Both the position numbers and the translations under genes were made by a program. Of a stretch of 64,000 nucleotides of DNA, positions 9,198 to 20,494 are shown one piece after another (positions within the stretch are counted from its first letter, which is position 1; every line of letters starts with the position of its first letter). The notes beneath the pieces were generated by a model. It did not search any database and was not told the DNA's origin. It worked only from the letters and a program-made list of their open reading frames with translations. The DNA comes from Acidimicrobiaceae bacterium RAAP-2 (GTDB lineage Bacteria > Actinomycetota > Acidimicrobiia > Acidimicrobiales > RAAP-2). The stretch covers positions 15,288 to 79,287 of the forward strand of contig LMAD01000007.1 of assembly GCA_001443545.1 (NCBI GenBank). The letters run 5' to 3'.

Positions 9198-9205
9198 ACG
9201 ACCGG

Positions 9206-9211
9206 TAGGCT
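9206..9211 (+). promoter_or_regulatory. -10 element TAGGCT before rel
   Basis: TAGGCT, 6 nt, then the ATG at 9218. The hexamer and the spacing are identical to those upstream of pdxS. Confidence 0.5.
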
Positions 9212-9217
9212 GACGCC

Positions 9218-11428
9218 ATGGTTAGCTTGACGTCTCGACTTTCAACGGATGCCGCGTTAATCAGTTCCGTCGACCGCATCGTGGCCCGTTATCGCGAGCA
9301 TCACGTCGACGGTGACGTCGATATCATCCGCCGGGCCGGTGTCGCGGCCATCGCCGCGCACGAGGGCCAGCTCCGTCGCACGGGCGAACCCTACGTCACC
9401 CACCCGATCGCGGTGGCGGGTATCGTGGCGGACCTGGGACTGGACGCACCGACGATTGCGGCCGCCCTCCTCCACGACGCGGTGGAAGACACGGGCATGA
9501 CGACGAGTTGGCTGGCGGGCGAGTTCGGCGAACAGGTGGCGGCAGTCGTCGACGGCGTCACGAAACTCGATCGTCTCGAATTCGACTCGAAGGAGGCCCA
9601 GCAGGCGGCCACTATTCGAAAGATGTTCATCGCGATGGCGCGCGACTGGCGGGTACTGATCATCAAGCTGGCCGACCGTCTGCACAACATGCGGACAATT
9701 TCGGTTATGCCGATGCACCGCCAACGGGCAATCGCCCAGGAGACACTCGACGTCTACGCGCCGCTGGCACATCGACTCGGCGTCCAACAGGTCAAGTGGC
9801 AACTCGAAGATCTCAGTTTCGCGACCCTGCACCCGAAGCGGTACGCCGAGATTGAGCAGATGGTCGCCGCCCGTCAGCCCGAACGGGAGGCGTACCTGCA
9901 CGAGGTGATGGATTCGTTGATGGCCAAGGTCGAAGGCTTCGGTATTCGAGCCGACGTCCGGGGCCGTCCGAAGCATCTCTGGAGCATCTACGAGAAGATG
10001 GTGGTCGGCGGCAAGGAGTTCGACGACATTTTCGACCTGGTGGGACTGCGGGTCATCGTGGAAGAAGAGCGCGACTGCTGGGCGGTGCTGGGAGCAATCC
10101 ACGCCCTCTGGTCGCCGGTCCAAGGTCGCTTCAAGGACTACATCAACTCGCCGAAATTTAACCTGTACCAGTCGCTGCACACGACGGTCATCGGACCCCG
10201 TGGAAAGTCGGTGGAGGTGCAGGTGCGCACCCAGGAGATGCATCGCCGAGCCGAATTCGGTATCGCGGCGCACTGGGGGTACAAGGAGGGCGCCTCGACC
10301 AAAGAGATCGCGTGGATGCAGCGACTGGCGGACGTCGAGCAAGAGGAGGATGACCCCATCGCCTTCCTCGAGGCGCTGAAGCTCGACCTCGGGAACGACG
10401 AGGTCTACGTCTTCACGCCGAAGGGGCGCGTGATCGCGCTGGTCGAAGGGGCGACCCCGATCGACTTCGCTTACGCGGTGCACACCGAAGTGGGCCACCA
10501 CTGCGTCGGCGCCAAGGTCAATGGGCGGTTGGTGCCACTCGATACGGTCCTGCACTCCGCGGACGTCGTGGAGATTGTCACCAGTAAGCATCAGTCGGCC
10601 GGTCCGTCCCGGGACTGGTTGAAGATCGCCAAGTCGTCCCGCGCGAAGTCCAAGATCCGCCAATGGTTCCAGCGCGAACGCCGCGAGGACGCGATCGAAG
10701 GCGGACGCGAGGAGTTGACCAAGGCTTTGCGCCGCGAAGGGTTGCCGATCGCGACCTCGCTCTCGTCGAGCGCACTCGACGCGGTCATCACCTCGCTCAA
10801 CCTCGAAGACCTCGATGCGTTGTTCATGGCAATCGACAGCGCTCAGATCTCAGCGCTCGCCGTCGTGCAGCGCCTCGAACGCGAGCTGCACGGGGGAGAG
10901 GCCGAGCAGTTGCCGACCACGGTCACCAAGATGCCGCGCAACAACCGCACCGCGCGACGAAGCGCGGGGGTCTACGTCGAAGGTCTCGACGACGTGATGA
11001 TCCATCTGGCGCGTTGCTGCTCACCCGTGCCCGGCGACGCGATCATGGGCTTCATCACCCAGGGCCGAGGTGTTTCGGTGCACCGCGACGACTGCTCGAA
11101 CGCCGTCGCACTTGCGCATCGACTGGGTGAGCGGATCATCGACGTCGAGTGGGATGGTTCGGTCGGCGGTCAGTATCGCGCCGTGCTTGAAGTACTCGCG
11201 TTCGATCGCTCGAGGCTGCTGCTCGACGTGTCGAAGGTCGTAGCGGAGTATCACCTGAACATCATCTCGTCGAGCTCGACGACGTCGGGTGCGCGCATCG
11301 TTCGCATGGTGTTCGACGTGGAACTGGTCGACCCAACCCACCTATCGAGTCTGCTCGGCGCCCTGAAGGCGGTGGACGGCGTCTTCGACGCCTTCCGTCA
11401 GATCTCCGGACAGAATAAGGGAACATGA
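9218..11428 (+). CDS. relA: Bifunctional (p)ppGpp synthetase/hydrolase Rel
   Basis: 736 aa long-form RSH enzyme of the stringent response. The N-terminal HD hydrolase domain retains H62 and the HD pair at 86-87 (ALLHDAVEDT). The synthetase domain (about 210-370) has 'GRFKDYINSPK' and 'YQSLHTTV'. A TGS domain (about 390-455, 'VYVFTPKGRVIAL') and a C-terminal ACT domain (about 660-736) follow. As both active sites look intact it should make and degrade (p)ppGpp. It likely heads an operon with hisS, aspS and rarA, each joined by a 4 nt overlap. Confidence 0.97.
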   Translation: MVSLTSRLSTDAALISSVDRIVARYREHHVDGDVDIIRRAGVAAIAAHEGQLRRTGEPYVTHPIAVAGIVADLGLDAPTIAAALLHDAVEDTGMTTSWLAGEFGEQVAAVVDGVTKLDRLEFDSKEAQQAATIRKMFIAMARDWRVLIIKLADRLHNMRTISVMPMHRQRAIAQETLDVYAPLAHRLGVQQVKWQLEDLSFATLHPKRYAEIEQMVAARQPEREAYLHEVMDSLMAKVEGFGIRADVRGRPKHLWSIYEKMVVGGKEFDDIFDLVGLRVIVEEERDCWAVLGAIHALWSPVQGRFKDYINSPKFNLYQSLHTTVIGPRGKSVEVQVRTQEMHRRAEFGIAAHWGYKEGASTKEIAWMQRLADVEQEEDDPIAFLEALKLDLGNDEVYVFTPKGRVIALVEGATPIDFAYAVHTEVGHHCVGAKVNGRLVPLDTVLHSADVVEIVTSKHQSAGPSRDWLKIAKSSRAKSKIRQWFQRERREDAIEGGREELTKALRREGLPIATSLSSSALDAVITSLNLEDLDALFMAIDSAQISALAVVQRLERELHGGEAEQLPTTVTKMPRNNRTARRSAGVYVEGLDDVMIHLARCCSPVPGDAIMGFITQGRGVSVHRDDCSNAVALAHRLGERIIDVEWDGSVGGQYRAVLEVLAFDRSRLLLDVSKVVAEYHLNIISSSSTTSGARIVRMVFDVELVDPTHLSSLLGALKAVDGVFDAFRQISGQNKGT

Positions 11429-12711
11429 ACGAATCCCCGTCGCAGTTTCGTGCGCCCGTGGGCACCCACGATGTCCTTGGACGCCAGTCGGCGCTCTGGG
11501 AGGGTCTCATCGGGACCTTCGCGACGCTGGCGTATCGCTACGGATTCTCCCTCGTGATTACGCCGCTCTTCGAGGATGTCGGAGTCTTTAACCGCGGTAT
11601 CGGTGAGACGAGTGAGGTCGCCTCCAAGGAGATGTACGTCTTCACCGACCGAGGCGATCGGACCTTGGCCCTTCGGCCCGAGGGCACGGCCTCGGTAGTT
11701 CGAGCGTTCGTTCAACACCAGCCACCGACGCCGTGGAAGGCGTGGTACGTTACGCCCGCCTTTCGATACGAACGACCGCAGGCCGGACGGTACCGTCAAC
11801 ATCATCAACTCGGGGTCGAAGTCCTCGGCACCGACGACCCGGCCGTCGACGTTGAAGTCATCGCGTTGGCCTGGCGCTTCTACGCGGCGATCGGACTCCA
11901 ACGGGTTCGTTTGCTCATCAATTCCATGGGGCACGACGAGTGTCGTGGACGGTACGTCGCGTTGCTCGTCACCCACTTAGGCGAGCACGAGGCGTTGCTG
12001 TGCGACGAGCACCGCCAGACCTGGTCGGCCAATCCCTTGCGCGTGCTGGACTGTAAGCGACCCGGTTGCCGCGCCGTGACCGAGTCCGGTCCGATGTTGC
12101 CCGATCACCTGTGCGACGACTGTCGCGCGCACTTCGATCGAGTCGTCGATGGCCTTGAACGCCTGGGGATCCAGTCAACCCTCACCCCTCGGCTGGTACG
12201 GGGGTTCGACTACTACACCCGCACGACCTTCGAATTCGTCGCGGACGCGCTCGACGGCGCCCAGAACGCCATTGGGGGTGGTGGCCGTTACGACAAGCTG
12301 GCCGAACAGCTCGGTGGTCCCGCGACGAGTGGCATCGGGTTCGGTAGTGGAATCGAACGCCTGCTGCTCGCGCGCGAGGCCGAGGGCGTTGACGGGTCGC
12401 TCGTGAACCGCACCCCCGACGTCTTCGTCGTCGATACGACGGGCACCGACGCGGCGACGCTCTACGCCGACCAACTGCGCGTCGCCGGATTGTCCGTGCA
12501 ACGCGCGTACGACAATCGTTCGATGAAGGCCCAGATGAAGGTGGCGGATCGATCGGGTGCTCGATTCGCCGTGCTCGTGGGTCCGACGGAACTGGCCTCG
12601 TCCCAGGTTACGATTAGGGACCTGCGAAGCGGGGAAGTTTCTCAAACCCAGCGAAGCGTGGCGCGCGACGAACTCGTGTCGGTCATGCTCGACTTAGTGA
12701 CGAAGAAGTGA
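11425..12711 (+). CDS. hisS: Histidyl-tRNA synthetase
   Basis: 428 aa class II synthetase charging tRNA-His. Motif 2 region 'PAFRYERPQAGRYRQHHQ', the His-specific 'GLERLGIQSTLTP..VRGFDYYTRTTFEF', 'AIGGGGRYD' and motif 3 'GIGFGSGIERLLL' are present. The C-terminal anticodon-binding domain spans about 335-425. A CxxC-like cluster (about 210-235) sits in the insertion between motifs 2 and 3. It overlaps rel by ATGA. Confidence 0.97.
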   Translation: MNESPSQFRAPVGTHDVLGRQSALWEGLIGTFATLAYRYGFSLVITPLFEDVGVFNRGIGETSEVASKEMYVFTDRGDRTLALRPEGTASVVRAFVQHQPPTPWKAWYVTPAFRYERPQAGRYRQHHQLGVEVLGTDDPAVDVEVIALAWRFYAAIGLQRVRLLINSMGHDECRGRYVALLVTHLGEHEALLCDEHRQTWSANPLRVLDCKRPGCRAVTESGPMLPDHLCDDCRAHFDRVVDGLERLGIQSTLTPRLVRGFDYYTRTTFEFVADALDGAQNAIGGGGRYDKLAEQLGGPATSGIGFGSGIERLLLAREAEGVDGSLVNRTPDVFVVDTTGTDAATLYADQLRVAGLSVQRAYDNRSMKAQMKVADRSGARFAVLVGPTELASSQVTIRDLRSGEVSQTQRSVARDELVSVMLDLVTKK

Positions 12712-14459
12712 AGATGACAGCGACCAACAGTGAAGCGACGAGTCTGCGGGACGTGCTCTGCGCGTCGGTTGACGAGGCGATGATCGGGAGCCGGATCACG
12801 GTCTGTGGGTGGGTCGCCAAGCGTCGCGAACACGGCGAGCACCTCGCCTTCGTCGATGTCCGTGACCGGTCCGGCGTGGTCCAGGCCGTCGTCGATGGAT
12901 CCGTCGACGTTCGCAGTGAATACGTCGTGCGAGTGACCGGTACGGTGGCCCGTCGACCCGAGGGAACCGTGAATGATCGCCTCGCGACCGGGACGATCGA
13001 GCTGACCGAGTGCGTCGTCGAAGTGTTAGCCGCCGCGGAGCCACCGCCGTTCCAGTTGGACGACCGAACGGCGATCGACGAACAAGTCCGGCTCCGGTTC
13101 CGGTTCCTCGACCTTCGTCGCGACGCCATGCAGCGAAATCTGCGACTTCGGGCCAGTGTCAACCGGGCGCTGCGACTCGCCATGGACGAGCAGGACTTCT
13201 GTGAGGTCGAGACGCCACTGCTCTGGGCGCCGACGCCCGAGGGCGCGCGCGAGTTCGTCGTACCGTCACGGCTGCACCCCGGCGAGTTCTACGTGCTGCC
13301 CCAGAGCCCCCAGATCGCCAAGCAGTTACTGATGGTTGGCGGATTCGATCGGTACTACCAGATTGCGCGCTGCCTGCGTGACGAGGATCTGCGCGCCGAT
13401 CGACAGTTCGAGTTCACGCAGCTCGACATCGAAGCGAGCTTCGTCACCCAAGAGGACATCATGGGCTTCGTGTCACGGGCGGTGCTCGACGCCGCCGAGG
13501 TCGCGACGGGCGTTCGTCCGACGACGATCGACTCGATGACGTGGGCCGAAGCGCTCGACCGATACGGCACGGATAAGCCGGACTTGCGCTTCGCCATGAC
13601 GCTGCAGACTCTTTCGGCGGCGTTCGCCGCCACGGCTGTGAAGGCGTTCGCGGCGCCGTGCGTCAAGGCGATTCGAGTGAGCGAGGGTGCGACGTTCGCG
13701 CGAAGTCGACTCGATCAGCTCACCGATCACGCCAAATCACTGGGTGCGAAAGGTCTGGCGTGGTTCCGGATCACCGCCGACGGACTCGACTCGCCCCTCG
13801 ACCGGTTCCTCTCCGACGAGGAGCGGTCCGCGGTCCGATCGGTCGACGGAGCGGTCGAGGGCGACCTCGTCCTCGTCGTCGCCGACGAACACGACCTGGC
13901 CTGTCACGTCCTCGGCGCGTTGCGGGTGGCGATTGGCGCACCACCGGTCAGTCAGGGTCCGCACCGCTACCTCTGGGTTACCGAGTTCCCCATGTTCGAG
14001 GGCGTCGACGACGAAGGGAACCTGATGGCGGCGCACCACCCCTTCACGATGCCCCACGCCGACGACCTCGACTTGATCGAGACCGACCCGCTCCACGTAC
14101 GCTCCCAGGCCTACGACCTGGTCCTCAACGGCTGGGAACTCGGTAGTGGTTCGGTGCGCATCCACCGCGCGGATATCCAGTCGCGGATCTTTACGGCGCT
14201 GGGCATTTCCGACGATGAGGCGGCGAGCCGGTTCGGCTTCTTGCTCGGGGCCTTCAAGTACGGTGCGCCACCCCACGCGGGATTCGCCTTCGGCATCGAC
14301 CGTCTGGTGGCCATCTTCGCGGGCGAGGAGAACATTCGAGAGGTGATCGCCTACCCCAAGACCCAATCGGGCGCGGACCTGATGACCGGTGCGCCGAAGG
14401 CGATCGGTGAGCGTCAACTTCGCGACCTACACCTTCGCCCGGTTCCGAAGGGCTCGTGA
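12708..14459 (+). CDS. aspS: Aspartyl-tRNA synthetase, possibly non-discriminating
   Basis: 583 aa bacterial-type AspRS with OB-fold anticodon domain, catalytic core interrupted by a GAD insertion, and C-terminal extension. Motif 2 is 'RCLRDEDLRADRQ' and motif 3 'GFAFGIDRLVAIF'. In the OB fold the sequence reads 'KRREHGEH': a His at the position that is Leu in tRNA-Asp-specific E. coli AspRS and His in non-discriminating enzymes. This suggests, without proving, that it also makes Asp-tRNA-Asn. GTG at 12708 overlaps hisS by 4 nt; ATG at 12714 is an alternative start. Confidence 0.96.
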   Translation: MKMTATNSEATSLRDVLCASVDEAMIGSRITVCGWVAKRREHGEHLAFVDVRDRSGVVQAVVDGSVDVRSEYVVRVTGTVARRPEGTVNDRLATGTIELTECVVEVLAAAEPPPFQLDDRTAIDEQVRLRFRFLDLRRDAMQRNLRLRASVNRALRLAMDEQDFCEVETPLLWAPTPEGAREFVVPSRLHPGEFYVLPQSPQIAKQLLMVGGFDRYYQIARCLRDEDLRADRQFEFTQLDIEASFVTQEDIMGFVSRAVLDAAEVATGVRPTTIDSMTWAEALDRYGTDKPDLRFAMTLQTLSAAFAATAVKAFAAPCVKAIRVSEGATFARSRLDQLTDHAKSLGAKGLAWFRITADGLDSPLDRFLSDEERSAVRSVDGAVEGDLVLVVADEHDLACHVLGALRVAIGAPPVSQGPHRYLWVTEFPMFEGVDDEGNLMAAHHPFTMPHADDLDLIETDPLHVRSQAYDLVLNGWELGSGSVRIHRADIQSRIFTALGISDDEAASRFGFLLGAFKYGAPPHAGFAFGIDRLVAIFAGEENIREVIAYPKTQSGADLMTGAPKAIGERQLRDLHLRPVPKGS

Positions 14460-15772
14460 CGTCGCTGTTCGACGACGCCGCCGATCGACGCCGCCGACAG
14501 TCGGCGCCCCTCGCGGAGTTGTTGCGACCTCGTTCACTCGACGACGTGGTCGGTCAGGTCCACCTGGTTGGTGCGACGGGGCCGATTCGGGCCATGGTGG
14601 CCGCTCAGCGTCTGACGTCGATGATCCTGTGGGGACCGGCGGGCACGGGTAAGACCACGATCGCGCGCTTGACGGCCACGGGTGCCGGCTACGAGATCGA
14701 GAGCCTATCGGCCGTCACCAGCGGCGTCCGTGACGTTCGTGAAGCGTTGGAGCGGGCTCGTCAGCGGCTCGGCGAACAGGGCCGTTCAACCGTGCTGTTC
14801 ATCGACGAAGTGCACCGTTTCAACAAAGCGCAACAGGACCTCCTGTTGCCGGCGACCGAGAGCGGCGACGTCGTTCTAATCGGCGCGACGACCGAGAACC
14901 CCTACTTCGAGGTCAACGCTGCGCTGCTCAGTCGTTCGACGTTGTGGCGCCTGCGGCGACTCGGGGCCGACGACCTGCGCGAACTGGTCGCGCGCGGAGC
15001 GCAACTCCGGGGCGTCCATATCACCGATGAGGCCTACGACGCGCTGCTCGAGTCGGCCGACGGCGACGCACGCAGCGTCTTGACGACCCTCGACACCGCC
15101 GTCGTGCTCGCCGCCTCCGAGGGCACCGTGGTTGAGGTCCATCACGTGGTGCGCGCTCGAGACGGCCGGGTCTATCACCAGTCCCGCGACACGCACTACG
15201 ACCAGGTGAGTGCGCTGATCAAGTCGATCCGAGGCTCGGACCCCGATGCGGCGCTGTACTGGCTGGTCACGTTGCTCGAGAGCGGCGAAAGCGCGCGATT
15301 CATCGCGCGCCGACTGGTCATCCTCGCCAGCGAGGACGTCGGCTTGGCCGATCCGCGCGCCCTGTGGACGGCGGAGTCGGGGGCGCGGGCGGTGGAGTTC
15401 GTCGGCCTGCCCGAGGCGCGCCTCACGTTGGCTCACGTTGCGCTGGCGCTGGCGCTCGCGCCCAAGAGCAACAGCGTGACCCGGGCGCTGCAGGCCGCCA
15501 CCGACGCGGTACGCCGCGGCGGGGCCGACGTGCCCGACCATCTTCGTGACGCGCACTACCGCGGGGCCACCGACGAAGGCTTCGGGACCGGATACCGCTA
15601 CCCGCACGATGAGCCCACCGGTTGGGTGGATCAGCAGTACCTACCCGATCCCCTGATCGGCGAGAGGTTCTTTGCCGGTTCCGCCCACGGTGACGAGGCG
15701 CGAAGCGTCGAGACGTGGCGCACCCGTACTGGTCGCGCGGACCCAGGTTCAACGGGGTCGCCAGTAGAGTAA
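14456..15772 (+). CDS. rarA: Replication-associated recombination protein RarA (MgsA)
   Basis: 438 aa AAA+ ATPase related to clamp loaders. Walker A is 'LWGPAGTGKTT', Walker B 'VLFIDEVHRFNKAQQD', sensor 1 'IGATTENPYFEVNAALLSR', and the C-terminal tetramerisation region has 'YWLVTLLESGE' and 'RRLVILASEDVGLADP'. RarA acts at stalled replication forks. GTG overlaps the aspS TGA by 4 nt. alaS starts 5 nt after its stop. Confidence 0.96.
   Translation: MTSLFDDAADRRRRQSAPLAELLRPRSLDDVVGQVHLVGATGPIRAMVAAQRLTSMILWGPAGTGKTTIARLTATGAGYEIESLSAVTSGVRDVREALERARQRLGEQGRSTVLFIDEVHRFNKAQQDLLLPATESGDVVLIGATTENPYFEVNAALLSRSTLWRLRRLGADDLRELVARGAQLRGVHITDEAYDALLESADGDARSVLTTLDTAVVLAASEGTVVEVHHVVRARDGRVYHQSRDTHYDQVSALIKSIRGSDPDAALYWLVTLLESGESARFIARRLVILASEDVGLADPRALWTAESGARAVEFVGLPEARLTLAHVALALALAPKSNSVTRALQAATDAVRRGGADVPDHLRDAHYRGATDEGFGTGYRYPHDEPTGWVDQQYLPDPLIGERFFAGSAHGDEARSVETWRTRTGRADPGSTGSPVE
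15765..15770 (+). promoter_or_regulatory. -10 element TAGAGT before alaS
   Basis: TAGAGT, 7 nt, then the GTG at 15778. It overlaps the rarA stop codon. Confidence 0.4.
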
Positions 15773-15777
15773 GGGCC

Positions 15778-18324
<2,547 letters not shown>

Positions 18325-18328
18325 CGTC

Positions 18329-18745
18329 GTGGGCCGGATTCTCGGACTCGATCCCGGCGCGAAGCGCTGCGGCGTAGCCATCAGCGACTCGGCGCGGACG
18401 ATGGCCTTCCCCCGTGCGGCCTTCAGCGTCGACGACCACCTCCTGATTTTGATCGGCCAGATCGTTGACGAAGAGTCGGTCGACTTGATCGTGGTGGGCC
18501 GTCCGGTTGCCCTATCGGGCCGTGAGACGGCGAGCACCCTTATGGCGGACGGACTGTTCCATGATCTGCGAGATGCGCTCCACCGGGCGACGGTGATCCA
18601 ATGGGACGAGCGGCTCACGACCCACGAGGCGTCCAGAGCGCTGCGCGCCGCGGGACACCGCACGGCCGACCATCGCGATCGGATCGATAGCGCGGCGGCC
18701 GTCGTCCTCTTGCAGAGTTATCTCGATGGCCTTCGTGCCACGTAA
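18329..18745 (+). CDS. ruvX: Putative pre-16S rRNA nuclease RuvX/YqgF
   Basis: 138 aa RNase H-fold protein. The N-terminus 'MGRILGLDPGAKRCGVAISD' carries the first catalytic Asp (D8); 'DLIVVGRP' and 'WDERLTTHEA' are family motifs, and 'HRDRIDSAAAVVLLQSYLD' supplies the last acidic residue. YqgF is implicated in 16S rRNA 5'-end maturation. The start is GTG at 18329, 4 nt after alaS. Its 3' end overlaps mltG by 20 nt. Confidence 0.93.
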   Translation: MGRILGLDPGAKRCGVAISDSARTMAFPRAAFSVDDHLLILIGQIVDEESVDLIVVGRPVALSGRETASTLMADGLFHDLRDALHRATVIQWDERLTTHEASRALRAAGHRTADHRDRIDSAAAVVLLQSYLDGLRAT

Positions 18746-19721
18746 GGTGATCAGGGTGGTGCTGGGGGGTGTGCTGCTCATCGTGGTCGTTGCGGTGGCC
18801 TGGTTCTTGCTCCAGGTATATCCCCTCGGGGGTCCCGGTCGTCTGGTGACGGTGACCGTGCACCCCGGCGATTCGCTCTCAACGGTCTCGAGTGAGTTGC
18901 ACGCCAAGGGGGTCATCGCCAGTCCGTTGGCCTTTCGTCTCGACCTGCTGTTGGGCGCACCCACGGTGTTTCCGGGGACCTACGAGTTCCATCAGAACTC
19001 GTCGTTCGCCGCCGTCAAGGGCGTCTTGTCGTCTCCGCTGATCACGGTGACGGCCGGCCTGACGTTGCACGAAGTCGCGCTCCAGGTCGCCAGCCGAGAG
19101 GGGAGTACCTTCGCGGATCGCTTCGTGGCGGCGGCGGCGAAACTTGCGGCCCCGAGTCCCTTTCACCCTCGAGGGTCACTCGAGGGGCTGATCGGCGTGG
19201 GTCAGTACCGGGTCACCCCGCAGATGACTCCGACGCGCCTGGTCGAGGCGATGATATCGTCCTTCGATCACGAAGCGTCGTCGGTGGGGCTCACGTCGTC
19301 GACGACGCGGTCGGGACTGGACGCCTACCAGTTGATCACCGCGGCGTCCATCGTGGACAAGGAGGGGTACTACGCCCGCAACATGCCCAAGGTGGCGCGA
19401 GTGATCTTCAATCGTCTCGCGAGGGGGGGGCCGTTGCAGATGGACGCCACCGTGCTGTACGCGTTGGGCATGGATGGAGGAACGGTCACCCACGCCATGC
19501 TCCAAACCCATTCGCCGTACAACACGTACCTCGTCAACGGACTCACCCCGACGCCCATCTGTACGGTCTCACCCGACGCGCTCCGAGCGGTCCTGAATCC
19601 GCCCCCGGGTCCGTGGCTCTACTTCACGGTCATCGACCGGTCCGGCACCGAGGCCTTCGCCACGACCTTCGCCGAGCAGCTGCACAACGAGCAGTTGGCG
19701 GCGCGGAACGGCGTCGCGTGA
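18726..19721 (+). CDS. mltG: Endolytic peptidoglycan transglycosylase MltG
   Basis: 331 aa. One N-terminal membrane helix (about 9-30), then a LysM-like YceG domain starting 'VTVHPGDSLSTV'. The catalytic Glu is E213 in 'SIVDKEGYY'. Conserved 'PLQMDATVLYALG' and 'YNTYLVNGLTPTPI' surround the active site. MltG cuts nascent glycan strands in the membrane and so sets their length. It is grouped with aroE and a SEDS polymerase, so the operon couples glycan synthesis and cleavage. Confidence 0.95.
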   Translation: MAFVPRKVIRVVLGGVLLIVVVAVAWFLLQVYPLGGPGRLVTVTVHPGDSLSTVSSELHAKGVIASPLAFRLDLLLGAPTVFPGTYEFHQNSSFAAVKGVLSSPLITVTAGLTLHEVALQVASREGSTFADRFVAAAAKLAAPSPFHPRGSLEGLIGVGQYRVTPQMTPTRLVEAMISSFDHEASSVGLTSSTTRSGLDAYQLITAASIVDKEGYYARNMPKVARVIFNRLARGGPLQMDATVLYALGMDGGTVTHAMLQTHSPYNTYLVNGLTPTPICTVSPDALRAVLNPPPGPWLYFTVIDRSGTEAFATTFAEQLHNEQLAARNGVA

Positions 19722-20494
19722 GGTGGCGCCTCGGCGTCGTCGGTTCGCCGATCGGGCATTCGCTCTCGCCGCAGCTGCACGCGGCGGGCATGGCCATCGC
19801 CGGCGTGTCAGGGACGTCGACGCGAATCGAGGTCGGTAGTGGTCGCGTCGAACGGGTCCGTTCGCTGTTAGCCGATTCGTTCGACGCGCTGTCGGTGACG
19901 ATGCCGCTCAAGGCGCAGTTGCTCGAGGTGTGCGACGAGGTCGACGAAACGGCGAGTCGGGTCGGTGCGGTGAACTCACTCCTCGTACGAGGCGGGCGGG
20001 TCTACGGAAGGAACACCGACGGTGCTGGTTTCGTCGACGCGCTACAGAGCGAGTACGGGTTTTCGGTGGCGGGTCGACGGGTCGTCATGTTCGGATCGGG
20101 TGGGGCCGCCCGCTCGATCATCGACGCCCTGGCCGGCGCGGGGGTCCGTCGTGTCGACGTCGTCGCCCGGTCCGCGCAGGCGGTGCGGGCGCTGGCCGTG
20201 GTCTACGACGTCGTGCGTGCGGGCGTTAGCGGTGATGAAGCCGCTGAACTGGTGGTGAACACAACGCCCATCACGGGACGGGTCCGCTCGACGCCTGTGG
20301 CGACGAAGTCCGCAGCGGTTGCGGTCGATATAACGTATGAACCACGGATATCCCCCTGGTTGAGGCAGTACGAAGAGAGCGGTTGTCGAGTGGTGAACGG
20401 GTTACCGATGTTGGCCTACCAGGCCGCTCGTCAGCTGTCGTGGTGGTTCGACGTGCCTATTGAAGGTGCGCGACTCCTCGAGGCGATCACGTGA
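19718..20494 (+). CDS. aroE: Shikimate 5-dehydrogenase
   Basis: 258 aa. The substrate-binding N-domain has 'SPIGHSLSPQLHAAG' and the catalytic Lys in 'VTMPLKAQL'; Asp of 'GRNTDGAGF' completes the pair. The NADP domain starts at 'VVMFGSGGAARSII'. It reduces 3-dehydroshikimate in the aromatic amino-acid pathway. GTG at 19718 overlaps mltG by 4 nt; the frame upstream of it is non-coding. It overlaps the next gene by 4 nt. Confidence 0.95.
   Translation: MRWRLGVVGSPIGHSLSPQLHAAGMAIAGVSGTSTRIEVGSGRVERVRSLLADSFDALSVTMPLKAQLLEVCDEVDETASRVGAVNSLLVRGGRVYGRNTDGAGFVDALQSEYGFSVAGRRVVMFGSGGAARSIIDALAGAGVRRVDVVARSAQAVRALAVVYDVVRAGVSGDEAAELVVNTTPITGRVRSTPVATKSAAVAVDITYEPRISPWLRQYEESGCRVVNGLPMLAYQAARQLSWWFDVPIEGARLLEAIT

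Noticed and set aside
9257..10663. Minus-strand open frame of 468 codons within rel
   Set aside because: Antisense shadow of the Rel HD and synthetase domains; no SD, no motif.
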